Below the pieces are notes generated by a model. That model ran no database searches. It was not told the DNA's origin and saw nothing but the letters and a program-made list of their open reading frames with translations. Below, piece by piece: positions 6,559 through 6,905 of a stretch of 6,905 nt of DNA (position 1 is its first letter; every line of letters begins with the position of its first letter). The stretch covers positions 1-6,905 of the forward strand of contig CAYUYM010000182.1 of the NCBI GenBank assembly GCA_964449305.1. Reading direction: 5' to 3'. The position numbers were made by a program, and so were the translations under genes. This DNA comes from CAYUYM01 sp964449305 (GTDB lineage: Bacteria; Bacteroidota; Ignavibacteria; SZUA-365; CAYQST01).

Positions 6559-6905
6559 TCATCCTTTCAAGGGGGAGGCCGGGGGGACCTCTCCATGATG
6601 GGTCGTATACAGCTGCCGCAGCTTCAGCATCGTGTCGTGCATGTCCTCGGAAATGACCTTCGTGTCAGCGATCACCGGCATGAAATTCACATCGCCAAGC
6701 CAGCGCGGGACGATATGGACGTGGACATGCTGATCGATGCCGGCCCCCCCCGCGCGGCCGAGATTGCCTCCGATGTTGAAGCCCTGCGGGTGCATCGCCT
6801 CATCGAACACGGCAAGCCAGTTGCGCACCACCGTCCATACCTCCAGGTAGGCCTCCTCGGTCAACGAGGCGTAGGAGTCGGTGTGGAGATAGGGGACGAC
6901 GAGTA
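6559..6905 (-). CDS. HIT-family (histidine triad) nucleotide hydrolase/transferase, 5' end outside window
   Basis: 114 complete codons are visible, entering from the right edge; the first full codon is 6901-6903. The readable part starts with LVVPYLHTDSYASLTEE, which matches the HIT-family (G)HxxVxPxxHxxxxxxLtxeE region. GFNIGGNLGRAGGAGIDQHVHVHIVPRW follows, with the histidine triad H59, H61, H63 (counted from the first visible residue). The middle histidine of the HxHxH motif is the nucleophile in known members. HIT proteins act on nucleotide phosphoanhydrides or phosphoramidates (Ap4A, AMP-amino compounds) in the cytoplasm; the MVVP-style beginning and the downstream helical tail fit the Ap4A phosphorylase-like bacterial branch. 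A TTG at 6864 is internal and not a start. An 8-base G-run falls within the conserved GGAG stretch, but the frame is intact. The N-terminal residues, perhaps 40-50, are missing. Confidence 0.92.
   Translation of the reverse strand, partial: LVVPYLHTDSYASLTEEAYLEVWTVVRNWLAVFDEAMHPQGFNIGGNLGRAGGAGIDQHVHVHIVPRWLGDVNFMPVIADTKVISEDMHDTMLKLRQLYTTHHGEVPPASPLKG
6562..6567 (-). promoter_or_regulatory. Ribosome binding site of the YtxH-like gene
   Basis: AAAGGA on the minus strand stands 7 nt before the ATG at 6554. It forms the last two sense codons (Lys-Gly) of the HIT gene, immediately before that gene's TGA, and so ties translation of the two genes together. Confidence 0.7.

Overview
The window reads as bacterial chromosome from a GC-rich member of the Bacteroidota/Chlorobi (FCB) side of the tree. 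The main evidence is the product encoded at 1176-2843: a secreted protein with a signal peptide and a C-terminal domain that looks like a type IX secretion (T9SS) sorting tail, a system essentially confined to that superphylum. Codon third positions are strongly G/C. An Ignavibacteria- or Kapabacteria-like lineage is possible, but this is inference and I cannot place it to genus. I see no rRNA, tRNA, CRISPR array, insertion sequence or phage gene.

Layout: the left edge (1-281, + strand) is the 3' end of an RluA/RluD-family pseudouridine synthase gene. Everything else is on the minus strand. In transcription order (right to left) the genes are: a HIT-family protein (cut by the right edge), a YtxH-like small membrane protein, a DUF948-like small membrane protein, a UbiA-superfamily prenyltransferase of the decaprenyl-phosphate phosphoribosyltransferase type, a DUF362 protein, a class I SAM methyltransferase, an M6-like secreted metalloprotease with a T9SS tail, and a ureohydrolase of the agmatinase type. 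The last gene converges on the pseudouridine synthase gene and their ends overlap by 9 bp.

Spacing divides the minus-strand genes into two blocks. HIT, YtxH and DUF948 form the first, with gaps of 4 and 54 nt. UbiA, DUF362, methyltransferase, protease and agmatinase form the second, with gaps of 3, 7, 7 and 12 nt. The only sizeable gap (112 nt, 5600-5711) separates the blocks and holds a short inverted repeat; it is the natural place for a second promoter, though none can be read with confidence.

Functionally, the first block suggests housekeeping nucleotide hydrolysis plus two membrane-anchored helical proteins of the stress or envelope type. In the second, the prenyltransferase, DUF362 protein and methyltransferase could act together on a polyprenyl lipid or an isoprenoid-derived product. 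The protease and agmatinase look like passengers, although they may be cotranscribed. The most noteworthy points are the UbiA-DUF362-methyltransferase trio and the unusual zinc-site spacing in the T9SS-tailed protease.
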